Shown here piece by piece: positions 27,035-36,384 of a DNA stretch of 64,000 bases (its first letter is position 1; each line of letters begins with the position of its first letter). The stretch is taken from positions 140,747 through 204,746 of the forward strand of contig CAMFDJ010000002.1 of the NCBI GenBank assembly GCA_945949085.1, in the 5' to 3' direction. The notes beneath the pieces are model-generated. The model was given only the letters and a program-made list of their open reading frames with translations, ran no database searches and had not been told where the DNA came from. The translations under genes were made by a program, and so were the position numbers. This DNA is from an uncultured Lachnospiraceae bacterium (GTDB lineage: Bacteria > Bacillota > Clostridia > Lachnospirales > Lachnospiraceae).

Positions 27035-29365
27035 ATGTCAAAGATTTTCAAAAACTTGGCGCAGGTAAAGGGCAGTGTCATTGCCATTTTTTTACTGCTG
27101 ATCGTGCAGGCATATTGTGACCTTGCCCTGCCGTCCTATACGTCGGATATCGTGGACATCGGTATTCAGCAGAGCGGTATCGATCATATTGCGCCGGAAA
27201 AGGTAAGCGGGGAAACCTTTGAGAGACTCTGTCTGCTCTTAGAGCAGGGAGAGGAGGAGGTATTTCGCAGCGCTTACACCTTAGGTCCTGACGGATGCTA
27301 CGAAAGAAATAAAATGGCAAAGGAGAAGCTGCAACAGCTGGATGATATGCTGGGAATCCCTATTGTACTGCTTGATGGCATGCAGGATCTTTCCGTCGGG
27401 CAGATGATGGAGCAAAGCGGATATCAGCCGGAGGGTGGCAAGGTCATGCCGGGGCTTTTGCAACCGTCCGATAAGATGCCGGATGGTAAAATGGCAGACG
27501 AGTCTTCACAGGGAATTGACACGGAAGACAATGCAGATGCACAAAACTCTGACATAACAGGAGAGTTGTACGAGAAATCTATCTGGGAACTGGCTGACGC
27601 CGGTATGCTTGGCAAAGAACAGATTCTGCAGATGAAGGAGGAAGCTTCTGCGCAGATGCTTGATGCCATGGGGGATATGTCTGCGTCCATCATATCCCAG
27701 AAGGCAGTCTTGTTTTTAAAAGGAGAATATGAAAAAACAGGTGTTGATCTGGGACAATTGCAGATGGAATATCTTTTGAAGACCGGTGGCGTGATGCTTT
27801 TGTATGCTATTGTCGGTACGATTGCCGCACTGTTTGTCGGCTTTCTGGCCGCAAGAAGTGGTGCGCATATCGGAAGAGCGCTGCGCGATCAGGTATTTCG
27901 GAAGGTGGTCTCTTTCTCAAATAATGAGATGAATCATTTTTCCACGGCATCTCTGATCACAAGGAGCACCAATGATATCCAGCAGGTACAGATGGTGACC
28001 ACCATGCTCCTTCGGATGGTACTGTATGCACCCATTGTCGGGATCGGAGGTATATTGAAGGTTTCCCGTACCAAAACAGGACTTGGCTGGATCATCGTTG
28101 TAGCAGTGCTTCTCATATGCCTCTTTGTATTTTCGCTTATGATAGTCGCCATGCCGAAATTTAAGATCATGCAAACTCTTGTAGACCGTCTGAATCTGGT
28201 TGCGAGAGAAATCCTGACAGGACTTCCTGTCATCCGTGCATTCAGCAGAGAAAAGCATGAGGAGGAGCGCTTTGCACAGGCAAATAAGAATCTGATGCGC
28301 ACACAGCTCTTTACCAACCGCGTGATGACATTTATGATGCCTGTCATGACACTGATCATGAATGGAATTTCTGTTGTAATCATATGGTTTGGTGCCAAGG
28401 GAGTCGATCTGGGCAATCTGCAGGTGGGTGATATGATGGCATTTATCACCTATACCATGATGATCGTAATGTCATTTTTGATGATCACAATGATGTCCAT
28501 TATGTTGCCGAGAGCTGGTGTTGCGGCAGCGCGTATTGATGAACTGATAAGAAGTGAAAGCAGCATTACAGATAAGCAGCAGACTGTGCCGATGCCAAAG
28601 GAGCAGACAAAGGGAATCCTCGCTTTTGAGGATGTATCTTTCCGGTATGAAAATGCGGATGATGACGCACTTTCCCATATCAGCTTTACGGCACGTCCCG
28701 GGCAGACGACCGCAATCATCGGCAGTACCGGAAGCGGAAAATCGACGATGATTCATCTGATGGACCGGTTCTATGATGTGACGCAAGGAAAAATCACCAT
28801 TGACGGTGTGGATATCCGGGATATTTCCCAACATGATCTGCATGCACTGATTGGTCTTGTGCCGCAGAAGGGCATTCTGTTCTCTGGTACGATCGGCTCA
28901 AATATCTGCTTTGACGGGGAACATGTGACCGAGCAGCAGATGAGGGAAGCTGCCGAAATTGCTCAGGCAACGGAATTTATTGAGATGAAAAAGGAGCAGT
29001 ATGGCAGTCCTATCGCACAGGGCGGAAGCAATGTATCCGGCGGGCAGAAGCAGCGCCTTGCCATTGCCAGAGCGATTGCCAAGAATCCTAAGATTTATTT
29101 GTTCGATGACAGCTTTTCCGCGCTGGACTATAAAACAGATACGCTTCTTCGGCAGGCACTTCGGGGAAAGACGAAAGATGCGACGGTCATTATTGTGGCG
29201 CAGCGTATCAGTACGATCATGCATGCGGAGCAGATCATTGTGCTGGATGAAGGCAAAATAGCCGGAATAGGGACGCATGAGCAGCTGCTTGCAACCTGTG
29301 AGACCTATCGTGAGATTGCAGGTTCCCAGCTTTCGGAAGCAGAATTGAAAGGAGGAAGAGCATGA
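27035..29365 (+). CDS. ABC exporter half, degenerate ATP site subunit
   Basis: 776 residues, longer than the usual 580. TM1 is followed by an inserted acidic, largely soluble region of about 200 residues (about 45-245) before TM2-TM6; it probably faces outside. The nucleotide domain has Walker A GSTGSGKST and signature NVSGGQKQR. Its Walker B reads LFDDSFSALD, so the catalytic Glu is Asp. That marks the non-hydrolytic site of a heterodimeric exporter of BmrC/TM287 type. The next gene overlaps by 4 bases and supplies the partner. Substrate unknown; drug or peptide export is typical. Confidence 0.9.
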   Translation: MSKIFKNLAQVKGSVIAIFLLLIVQAYCDLALPSYTSDIVDIGIQQSGIDHIAPEKVSGETFERLCLLLEQGEEEVFRSAYTLGPDGCYERNKMAKEKLQQLDDMLGIPIVLLDGMQDLSVGQMMEQSGYQPEGGKVMPGLLQPSDKMPDGKMADESSQGIDTEDNADAQNSDITGELYEKSIWELADAGMLGKEQILQMKEEASAQMLDAMGDMSASIISQKAVLFLKGEYEKTGVDLGQLQMEYLLKTGGVMLLYAIVGTIAALFVGFLAARSGAHIGRALRDQVFRKVVSFSNNEMNHFSTASLITRSTNDIQQVQMVTTMLLRMVLYAPIVGIGGILKVSRTKTGLGWIIVVAVLLICLFVFSLMIVAMPKFKIMQTLVDRLNLVAREILTGLPVIRAFSREKHEEERFAQANKNLMRTQLFTNRVMTFMMPVMTLIMNGISVVIIWFGAKGVDLGNLQVGDMMAFITYTMMIVMSFLMITMMSIMLPRAGVAAARIDELIRSESSITDKQQTVPMPKEQTKGILAFEDVSFRYENADDDALSHISFTARPGQTTAIIGSTGSGKSTMIHLMDRFYDVTQGKITIDGVDIRDISQHDLHALIGLVPQKGILFSGTIGSNICFDGEHVTEQQMREAAEIAQATEFIEMKKEQYGSPIAQGGSNVSGGQKQRLAIARAIAKNPKIYLFDDSFSALDYKTDTLLRQALRGKTKDATVIIVAQRISTIMHAEQIIVLDEGKIAGIGTHEQLLATCETYREIAGSQLSEAELKGGRA

Positions 29366-31215
29366 GCGAAGAAACGATTGTGAAAGCGCCTCCGAGAAGA
29401 AAAGGACCGGGGGGCGGCCACGGAGGTCCTCCGGGCGCACCTGTGGAAAAGGCTAAAAATTTTAAAGGCACCATGAAAAAAGTTATCGTTTATATTGGCA
29501 GTTACCGACTTGCGATTGTGGCTGTCATGCTGTTTGCCATCGCCGGAACGGTATTCCAGATCGTGGGACCTAAGGTCATGGGAAAGGCAACAACTGAGTT
29601 GTTTGCCGGTCTGACAGCAAAGGTGGCAGGTACCGGAAGTATCGATTTTGTCAAAATAGGACAGATTTTGCTTTGGACGCTGGGACTTTATCTGTTCAGT
29701 GCGGCAATGAGCTTCATCCAGGGGTGGATCATGACAGGTGTATCCCAGAAACTGTCCTACCGCTTCCGTGAAGAAATCTCCCAGAAGATTGACCGTATGC
29801 CTATGAAATACTTTGAGTCGCGTACAGTCGGAGAGGTGCTCTCCCGCATTACCAATGATGTGGATACCCTGGGACAGAGCCTGAATCAGAGTGTCACAAC
29901 GCTGATCACATCCATTACGACTATGATCGGTGTCCTTATCATGATGCTTTCCATCAGTCCGCTGATGACGCTGATCGCACTCGTGATGTTACCGGTTTCA
30001 GGGATGATGATCGGACTTGTGGTAGGACATTCCCAGAAATATTTCGTAGATCAGCAGAAGTATCTTGGGGAAATCAACGGTCAGGTTGAAGAAGTTTACA
30101 GCGGACATAATATTGTGAAGGCATTCAATAAAGAGACGGATGTGATGCAGGAGTTTGATGCGACAAATGAAAAGCTGTATCAGTCTGCATGGAAATCCCA
30201 GTTTATTTCCGGTATGATGCATCCGATCATGGTATTTGTAGGGAATCTGGGATATGTTGCCGTAGCGGTAGTGGGCAGTATTCTGACCATTCGCGGAAGA
30301 ATTGCGGTAGGTGATATTCAGTCCTTTATCCAATATGTCAAAAACTTTACCCAGCCAATCACACAGATTGCGCAGGTTTCCAATATGCTGCAGTCCATGG
30401 CGGCAGCGGCAGAGCGGGTGTTTGAGTTCCTGGAGGAAGAAGAAGAGGAGGCCGGGCCGGAGCATCCGGTCGAAAAATCACAGGTGAAAGGACGGGTTTC
30501 TTTTGAACATGTCAGGTTCGGCTATACAGAGAATAAGACAATCATCCATGATTTCAGCTGTGAGGTAGAGCCGGGACAGACGGTGGCGATTGTCGGACCG
30601 ACAGGAGCCGGGAAGACGACGATGGTGAAGCTGTTGATGCGGTTCTATGACGTAGACAGCGGTGCTATCAAGGTAGACGGCAGCAATGTCAAGGACTGGA
30701 ACAGAAGTCAGCTGAGAGAGCATTTTGGCATGGTTCTGCAGGATACATGGCTGTTTAAGGGCACGATCATGGAGAACATTCGATACGGAAGACTGGATGC
30801 AACAGATGAGGAGGTCATTGCAGCTGCAAAAGCAGCTCACGCCGATCATTTTATCCGTACACTTCCGGGCGGCTATGAGATGGAACTCAATGAAGATGCC
30901 ACCAACGTATCACTTGGGCAGAGACAGCTTCTGACGATTGCAAGAGCCATTCTGGCGGATAACAGCATTCTCATTTTGGATGAGGCGACAAGCTCAGTCG
31001 ATACCAGGACAGAAGTGCGTATCCAGAAGGCGATGAATAACCTGATGAAAGGAAGAACCAGCTTTGTGATCGCACACAGACTTTCCACGATCCGTGAGGC
31101 AGATCTCATCCTCGTGATGAAAGACGGAGATATCATCGAGCAGGGCAAACATGAAGAGCTTCTTGCCAAAGGCGGCTTCTATGCAAGCCTTTATAATTCA
31201 CAGTTCAGCGAATAA
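29362..31215 (+). CDS. ABC exporter half, canonical Walker B subunit
   Basis: 617 residues. A Gly/Pro-rich basic N-terminus (PPRRKGPGGGHGGPPGAP) precedes six membrane helices and an ATPase domain. Walker A is GPTGAGKTT and Walker B with catalytic Glu is LILDEATSSVD; the signature is altered to NVSLGQRQ. The altered signature faces the degenerate Walker B of the partner encoded just upstream, completing one hydrolytic and one non-hydrolytic site. ATGA overlap with the upstream gene. Confidence 0.92.
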   Translation: MSEETIVKAPPRRKGPGGGHGGPPGAPVEKAKNFKGTMKKVIVYIGSYRLAIVAVMLFAIAGTVFQIVGPKVMGKATTELFAGLTAKVAGTGSIDFVKIGQILLWTLGLYLFSAAMSFIQGWIMTGVSQKLSYRFREEISQKIDRMPMKYFESRTVGEVLSRITNDVDTLGQSLNQSVTTLITSITTMIGVLIMMLSISPLMTLIALVMLPVSGMMIGLVVGHSQKYFVDQQKYLGEINGQVEEVYSGHNIVKAFNKETDVMQEFDATNEKLYQSAWKSQFISGMMHPIMVFVGNLGYVAVAVVGSILTIRGRIAVGDIQSFIQYVKNFTQPITQIAQVSNMLQSMAAAAERVFEFLEEEEEEAGPEHPVEKSQVKGRVSFEHVRFGYTENKTIIHDFSCEVEPGQTVAIVGPTGAGKTTMVKLLMRFYDVDSGAIKVDGSNVKDWNRSQLREHFGMVLQDTWLFKGTIMENIRYGRLDATDEEVIAAAKAAHADHFIRTLPGGYEMELNEDATNVSLGQRQLLTIARAILADNSILILDEATSSVDTRTEVRIQKAMNNLMKGRTSFVIAHRLSTIREADLILVMKDGDIIEQGKHEELLAKGGFYASLYNSQFSE

Positions 31216-31221
31216 AAACGT

Positions 31222-31558
31222 TACGATTCACAGTGCCGGAAAGTTACAATCGTCACGGCGAGCTTGCTCGCACGTGGCGATTTGTGGCTTGACGGTGCCT
31301 GCGAAGCAGGAACTTCACACGTGTGAGCATAACGAAAGCTGCAAGGCAGCTCTGACGACGAAGTCGGCAGGTTATGCGAATAAGTGTGAAGCGCTGTGAA
31401 TCGGTGATGGGCATGACGGCGATCGCGAAGCAGGAACTTCACACGTGTGAGCATAACGAAAGCTGCAAAGCAGCTCTGACGACGAAGCCGGCAGGTTATG
31501 CGAATAAGTGTGAAGCGCTGTGAATCGATGATTGGCATGACGGCGATCGCGAATCGTA
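31222..31558 (+). repeat. 124-bp tandem structured repeat array
   Basis: The array holds two full hairpin units plus partial flanks with a period of 124 bp (GCGAAGCAGG begins at 31301 and 31425; a third GCGA at 31549). Each unit folds as CTTCACAC...GTGTGAAG with inner arms GCATAAC/GTTATGC, GCTGC/GCAGC and CGAC-GAA-GTCG. The array is bounded by TTACGATTC (31223 region) and its reverse complement GAATCGTAA (31550 region). The two units differ at a few positions. Open frames across it are not credible. A short relative lies at 48695. Confidence 0.85.
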
Positions 31559-31589
31559 AAACAGATTGTAAATTGCATATGATTTTAAG

Positions 31590-31618
31590 TTGACGTTACT
31601 CATTTGCAGAAGTAAAAT
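31590..31618 (+). promoter_or_regulatory. coaBC operon promoter
   Basis: TTGACG (31590-31595) and TAAAAT (31613-31618), spacer 17 bp, just downstream of the repeat array. Confidence 0.65.
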
Positions 31619-31666
31619 AAAAGATAACGTATTTTGATAGTTTCACGTGAGAAAGGAAACGAAAAT

Positions 31667-32863
31667 ATGCTGACAGGAAAGACAGTCGTTTTGGGCGTGA
31701 CCGGCTCTATTGCGGCTTATAAAATGGCAAATGTGGCGAGCATGCTCGTTAAGCTCCATGCAGACGTGCAGGTGATCATGACAGAGAATGCCACGAATTT
31801 TATCAATCCGATCACTTTTGAGACATTGACCGGTAATAAATGTCTGGTCGATACCTTTGACCGGAATTTTCAATATAGTGTAGAGCATGTGTCACTTGCA
31901 AAGAAGGCAGATGTTTTTTTATTGGCACCGGCAAGTGCCGATGTCATCGGAAAGGTGGCCGGCGGAATTGCTGATGACATGCTGACGACGACCTTTATGG
32001 CCTGCAAATGTCCAAAACTGATTGCACCGGCTATGAATACGAATATGTATGAAAATCCGATTCTGCAGGACAATTTAAAGAAATGCGAGCATTACGGCAT
32101 GCAGATCATTGCGCCTGCGAGCGGAAGACTGGCATGTGGTGATGTCGGAAGCGGAAAGCTTCCTCCCGAAGATGAGCTTGTAGAAGCAATCTTAAAAGAA
32201 ATCCGCTTCGAAAAAGATATGAAAGGGCTCAAAGTGCTGATCAGTGCCGGGGCAACCTGCGAAGCCATTGATCCCGTACGTTTTATTACAAATCACTCTA
32301 CCGGAAAGATGGGATTTGCACTTGCCCGCGTCGCCATGCATAGAGGAGCGGATGTGACGATCGTAAAAGCGTCCACAAGCGCCCCTATGCCCCGTTATGT
32401 GAATATCGTGCCTGTGACAAGCGCGCAGGATATGTTTGAGGCGTTTGTAAGACTGGCGCCGGAGGCAGACATCATCATCAAAGCGGCTGCGGTTGCTGAT
32501 TACACACCGGAAACGGTTGCAACGGAAAAGGTCAAGAAAAAAGACGGCGATTTCAGTCTTGCACTTAAGAGAACCACAGATATCATTGCTTATCTCGGGC
32601 AGCACAAAAGACCGGATCAGTTTTTATGCGGTTTTTCCATGGAAACAGAAAATATGCTGGAAAATTCCAAGCAGAAGCTGCAGAAGAAAAATCTGGATAT
32701 GATTGTTGCCAATAACTTAAAGGTAGCAGGGGCAGGCTTTGGAACCGATACCAATGTGGTGACGCTGATCACAGAGCAGGAGGTTAAGGAATTGCCTATC
32801 ATGAGCAAGGAAGATGTGGCATGTGAGATCTTAACGGCAATTTTACAAAAAAGAAACAAATGA
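31667..32863 (+). CDS. coaBC: Bifunctional phosphopantothenoylcysteine decarboxylase / ligase
   Basis: 398 residues, second and third steps of coenzyme A synthesis from phosphopantothenate. The CoaC half is an FMN flavoprotein (GVTGSIAAYK; PAMNTNMYENP; active Cys in SGRLACGDVGSGKL). The CoaB half begins near residue 185 (KVLISAGATCEAIDPVRFITNHSTGKMG) and contains the KKKD motif. ATG 31667 has AAAGGAA upstream; ATT 31634 is not needed. It overlaps the next gene by 4 bases. Confidence 0.96.
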   Translation: MLTGKTVVLGVTGSIAAYKMANVASMLVKLHADVQVIMTENATNFINPITFETLTGNKCLVDTFDRNFQYSVEHVSLAKKADVFLLAPASADVIGKVAGGIADDMLTTTFMACKCPKLIAPAMNTNMYENPILQDNLKKCEHYGMQIIAPASGRLACGDVGSGKLPPEDELVEAILKEIRFEKDMKGLKVLISAGATCEAIDPVRFITNHSTGKMGFALARVAMHRGADVTIVKASTSAPMPRYVNIVPVTSAQDMFEAFVRLAPEADIIIKAAAVADYTPETVATEKVKKKDGDFSLALKRTTDIIAYLGQHKRPDQFLCGFSMETENMLENSKQKLQKKNLDMIVANNLKVAGAGFGTDTNVVTLITEQEVKELPIMSKEDVACEILTAILQKRNK

Positions 32864-34230
32864 AACAGTATAATCAAAATAAGCAGAAAGCGACAAAAGT
32901 AAAACAGCACCTTTCTACCACGCAGATGATTGCGCTTGGCTTTTTGGCGGTGATTCTGCTGGGAACCGGACTGCTCATGCTTCCGATTGCATCCAGAGCA
33001 CCGGGAGGACAGGATTTCCTAAGCTGCCTGTTTACTGCAACGAGTGCGACCTGTGTGACGGGACTTGTTGTGGCGGATACTTATCTGAACTGGACCCTTT
33101 TCGGGCAGATTGTCATACTGATTTTAATTCAGGTAGGCGGTCTTGGCTTCATGACATTTGGTGTGTTTTTCTCCATGCTGATCGGACGCAATATCGGTCT
33201 GAAAGAGCGCAATCTGATGCAGGAGAGTGTAAACAGCATGCAGATTGGCGGCGTCGTCAAGCTGGTGCGCAAAATCATCATCGGTACGGCGCTGTTTGAG
33301 GGTCTCGGATCAGTGATTCTTGCCCTGCGTTTTAGCAAGGATATGCCGGTTTTAAAAGCCATTTACTATGGTATCTTTCATTCCGTCAGTGCCTTCTGTA
33401 ATGGCGGATTTGACCTGATGGGCAGCCGGGAAGCATATTCTTCTCTGGTATATTATGTAGGAGACATCACAGTGAATGTGACAGTGATGCTGCTGATCAC
33501 GATCGGCGGAATCGGCTTCCTGGTATGGGATGATTTGCAAAAGCATGGTTTGCATTTCAGGAATTATATGCTGCATACCAAGCTCGTGCTGACAGTTTCT
33601 GCCTTTCTCACCTTTGGTGGTGCACTTTTCTTTTATCTGACAGAGAGAAACGGTGTACTTGCAGGGATGGGCGTAAAGGATACCATTCTGGCATCGCTCT
33701 TTAGCAGCGTGACAGCGCGTACGGCAGGTTTTAATACAGTAGATACGGGAGCTCTCACACCGGCTTCCAAGCTGCTGACTATGGTGCTTATGTTTATCGG
33801 AGGAAGTCCGGGATCGACAGCGGGCGGTATCAAGACAACGACCATGATCGTGATGCTGCTTGTCGTGTGGGCGAACCTGATGGATGCAAAGGGGACCAAT
33901 GTGTTTGGCAGAAGATTAAGCGAGGATGCCATTCGCAAGGCCAGTATTGTATTTACCATCAATCTGAGCATGGCAGTTGTCAGCGGCATTATCCTGATGA
34001 CGTTGCAGCCTTTTGCAATGGAGGATGCTCTGTTTGAGGTATTCTCGGCAATCGGTACTGTGGGAATGACCACAGGTATCACCAGAGATTTATGTACGGT
34101 TTCCAAATGCATCATTATTTTACTGATGTACTGTGGAAGAATCGGATCGCTTACCTTTGCACTTTCCTTTGTTGAGCGCAGGAGACCGGATCGCCTGATG
34201 CGTCCGGAAGAAAAGATTTTGATAGGATAA
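32860..34230 (+). CDS. TrkH/KtrB-family potassium uptake membrane subunit
   Basis: 456 residues, four membrane-pore-membrane repeats. Selectivity-filter loops can be read in order: SATCVTGL, AFCNGGFD, TARTAGFN and GTVGMTTG. It carries potassium (possibly with sodium) across the membrane and pairs with the RCK protein encoded 17 bp downstream. A basic N-terminus precedes the first helix. ATGA overlap with coaBC. KtrB-like by size; exact ion coupling is not clear. Confidence 0.93.
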   Translation: MKQYNQNKQKATKVKQHLSTTQMIALGFLAVILLGTGLLMLPIASRAPGGQDFLSCLFTATSATCVTGLVVADTYLNWTLFGQIVILILIQVGGLGFMTFGVFFSMLIGRNIGLKERNLMQESVNSMQIGGVVKLVRKIIIGTALFEGLGSVILALRFSKDMPVLKAIYYGIFHSVSAFCNGGFDLMGSREAYSSLVYYVGDITVNVTVMLLITIGGIGFLVWDDLQKHGLHFRNYMLHTKLVLTVSAFLTFGGALFFYLTERNGVLAGMGVKDTILASLFSSVTARTAGFNTVDTGALTPASKLLTMVLMFIGGSPGSTAGGIKTTTMIVMLLVVWANLMDAKGTNVFGRRLSEDAIRKASIVFTINLSMAVVSGIILMTLQPFAMEDALFEVFSAIGTVGMTTGITRDLCTVSKCIIILLMYCGRIGSLTFALSFVERRRPDRLMRPEEKILIG

Positions 34231-34247
34231 AAGGAGATAATAGAGAA

Positions 34248-34898
34248 ATGAAATCAGTATTGATCATCGGAATGGGCAAATTTGGTCATCATTTATGTGA
34301 CAGCATGGTTCAGCTCGGCAACGAACTTATGATCGTAGATGAGCGGGAAGAGGTTATGGAGGATCTGATCTCCAAGGTGACAAGCGTTCGAATCGGAGAC
34401 TGTACCAATGAGGAAGTGCTCAGAAGCCTTGGCGTCAGCAATTTTGATATCTGCTGTGTCTGTATCGGCAGTAATTTCCAAAGTTCGCTGGAGATCACGA
34501 GTCTTCTGAAGGAGCTTGGTGCTAGATATGTCATCAGCAAGGCAAACCGTGATGTGCATGCCAAATTCCTGCTTCGCAACGGTGCCGATGAAGTCATCTA
34601 TCCAAACAGAGATATTGCAAAGAGATTGGCTGTCCGTCTTTCTGCCAATCACGTATTTGACTATATCCAGCTGACGGAGGAATATGCCATTTATGAGATT
34701 CCGGTCATGAAAGCCTGGGTGGGGGGCAGCATCAGGGAGATTGATTTCCGTGCCAAATATAAGGTCAACATCATCGGAATAAAGACAGACGATAAAACAG
34801 AATTCATTGCAGAGCCTGACTATCGGTTTGACGGCAGAGAACATTTGATGATCATGGGACGGAAAGAAGATGTCAATAAGATATTAAAGCACTTATGA
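34248..34898 (+). CDS. TrkA/KtrA-type RCK regulatory subunit
   Basis: 216 residues. Rossmann NAD/ATP-binding fold with GMGKFGHHL near residue 5 and acidic VDE at the end of beta-2, then an RCK C-terminal domain (VGGSIREIDFRAKYKVNIIGI). It forms the cytoplasmic gating ring of the potassium channel encoded just upstream. AAAAGGAGATAATAG precedes the ATG. Confidence 0.93.
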   Translation: MKSVLIIGMGKFGHHLCDSMVQLGNELMIVDEREEVMEDLISKVTSVRIGDCTNEEVLRSLGVSNFDICCVCIGSNFQSSLEITSLLKELGARYVISKANRDVHAKFLLRNGADEVIYPNRDIAKRLAVRLSANHVFDYIQLTEEYAIYEIPVMKAWVGGSIREIDFRAKYKVNIIGIKTDDKTEFIAEPDYRFDGREHLMIMGRKEDVNKILKHL

Positions 34899-34919
34899 TG
34901 AAAAAACGGGATAAACAAT

Positions 34920-36215
34920 ATGAAAAAGATCATCTTATTTGAGGGCGATATAGAGACGCAGGGCTATTTCTCCAGACAGATGAAGCAGGCGCTTGAAAAA
35001 ATGGGGCATGACGTCTATCTCTATAACCTGAAAACACCATTCAAAAGTTCCTCAGAAATGCTGCATTTTATAGAAAAGGGTAATACGGTCGTATTATCCT
35101 TTAATTTTCATGGCTTTTCACAGGAAGCCGAGTTTATGGATGCTGGCGGCACCTATCTGTGGGACGACCTTGACATCCCGGTCTGTAATATTCTGGCAGA
35201 TCATCCCTACTATTATTATAAGCTGCTGGCGCAGCGACCGAAGCACTATTACCAGCTTTCCATCGATCTGGGACACGAAGCGTTTATGAAGCGCTTTTTT
35301 CCGGAAATTGCGCTTGGACCTTTTCTGCCGCTTGGCGGTACCTGTCTTGGCGATGCTGTCAGAGCGAGCGAGGACTGCCGCTGTTCGGAAATTAGCGATG
35401 AGACCTTCCGGCTCGGACCGGAAGATGAAAATTACAGGGCTGCCATGCAGAAAAGTGAAGAAAAGTTTGTGCTTGCTAACTGCAGAAAGCCGATCAGGGA
35501 ACGCGAGATTGAAGTACTCTTTACGGGTAATTATGCGTCGCCTGCTCGTTTTGAACCCTATATCACAAGACTTGGAGAAGAATATACCGCGTTTTATTAT
35601 GAAATGATAGAAGATCTTCTCATGCACCCGGAGCAGACAGTAGAGGCGGTTGTAGAACGGTACCTGCGCCGTGAGATACCGCAGGTGACGGAAGAAGAAC
35701 TGAAGGAGACGATGCAGAACATCACATTCATCGATCTGTATGTGCGCTATCAGGCGCGGGGAGAAGTCGTAAAGGCTTTAGTAGATAACGGTGTCCGGGT
35801 TCATGTGTTCGGAGATAAGTGGAACGAATTGCACGTAACACATCCGGAAAACCTCATCAATGGGGATTCCCTGTTCTCGGAGGAATGTCTGGTAGCGACT
35901 GCAGACAGCAAAATCTGCTTAAATGTACTGCCGTGGTTTCGAGGCGGACCGCATGACAGGATTTTTAATACCATGCTGGGCGGGAGTGTCTGCCTGACAG
36001 ATTCCAACAGCTGGCTTGACGGGATTCTGAAGGATGGGGAGAATGCGGTCATATATAATCTGACGCAGCCTGACCGATTGCCTGAGCTGGTGAAGGGGCT
36101 GCTCACCGATGAAGAAAGGCTTCAGTGTATTGCCGACCGCGGATTTGAGATGGCACAGGATCATACATGGGCAAAGCGGATGGAAGTATTTCACGCATGG
36201 GTGGAAGGAATCTAG
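34920..36215 (+). CDS. CgeB-like glycosyltransferase family protein
   Basis: 431 residues. N-terminal KKIILFEGDIETQGYFSRQMKQAL looks like a GT-B donor-binding start, and the C-terminal part (VRVHVFGDKWNELH; LNVLPWFRGGPHDRIFNTMLGGSVCLTDSN; HTWAKRMEVFHAWV) matches the glycosyl-transferase group common to CgeB-like proteins. CgeB is tied to spore maturation in Bacillus. Substrate unknown. 21 bp after the RCK gene in the same operon; a terminator follows at 36263. Confidence 0.75.
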   Translation: MKKIILFEGDIETQGYFSRQMKQALEKMGHDVYLYNLKTPFKSSSEMLHFIEKGNTVVLSFNFHGFSQEAEFMDAGGTYLWDDLDIPVCNILADHPYYYYKLLAQRPKHYYQLSIDLGHEAFMKRFFPEIALGPFLPLGGTCLGDAVRASEDCRCSEISDETFRLGPEDENYRAAMQKSEEKFVLANCRKPIREREIEVLFTGNYASPARFEPYITRLGEEYTAFYYEMIEDLLMHPEQTVEAVVERYLRREIPQVTEEELKETMQNITFIDLYVRYQARGEVVKALVDNGVRVHVFGDKWNELHVTHPENLINGDSLFSEECLVATADSKICLNVLPWFRGGPHDRIFNTMLGGSVCLTDSNSWLDGILKDGENAVIYNLTQPDRLPELVKGLLTDEERLQCIADRGFEMAQDHTWAKRMEVFHAWVEGI

Positions 36216-36262
36216 GCAGAATTGTGCCTTTTCAATATGCGGTGATCGGGACGAAGAATTAC

Positions 36263-36300
36263 GGGCTGTTGTGTGATTGCAACAGTCCATTCATTTTTTT
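36263..36300 (+). terminator. Intrinsic terminator after the glycosyltransferase gene
   Basis: GGGCTGTTG (36263-36271) pairs with CAACAGTCC (36280-36288) with one G-U, followed by ATTCATTTTTTT. Confidence 0.85.
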
Positions 36301-36309
36301 AATGCGGAA

Positions 36310-36338
36310 TGAAACTAAATGGAGAAGAAAAGCATCTA
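36310..36338 (+). promoter_or_regulatory. ECF-type promoter of the sigma/RsiV operon
   Basis: TGAAAC (36310-36315) and CATCTA (36333-36338) separated by 17 bp. This matches the TGAAAC / CGTCTA pattern of sigma-V-type ECF promoters with one change in the -10. It sits 46 bp before the sigma-factor start, as expected for autoregulation. Confidence 0.7.
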
Positions 36339-36384
36339 ATCTAATATAGCGTACAAAGACAGCGAACAAAGGAGATGAGGTATC

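Noticed and set aside
31222..31558. CRISPR array
   Set aside because: The period is 124 bp with near-identical units throughout, so there are no unique spacers, and no cas genes are present.
31221..31578. Minus-strand open frames and a plus-strand frame across the tandem repeat array
   Set aside because: They repeat with the 124-bp unit, have no ribosome binding site and no recognisable protein; the region is better explained as structured DNA/RNA repeats.
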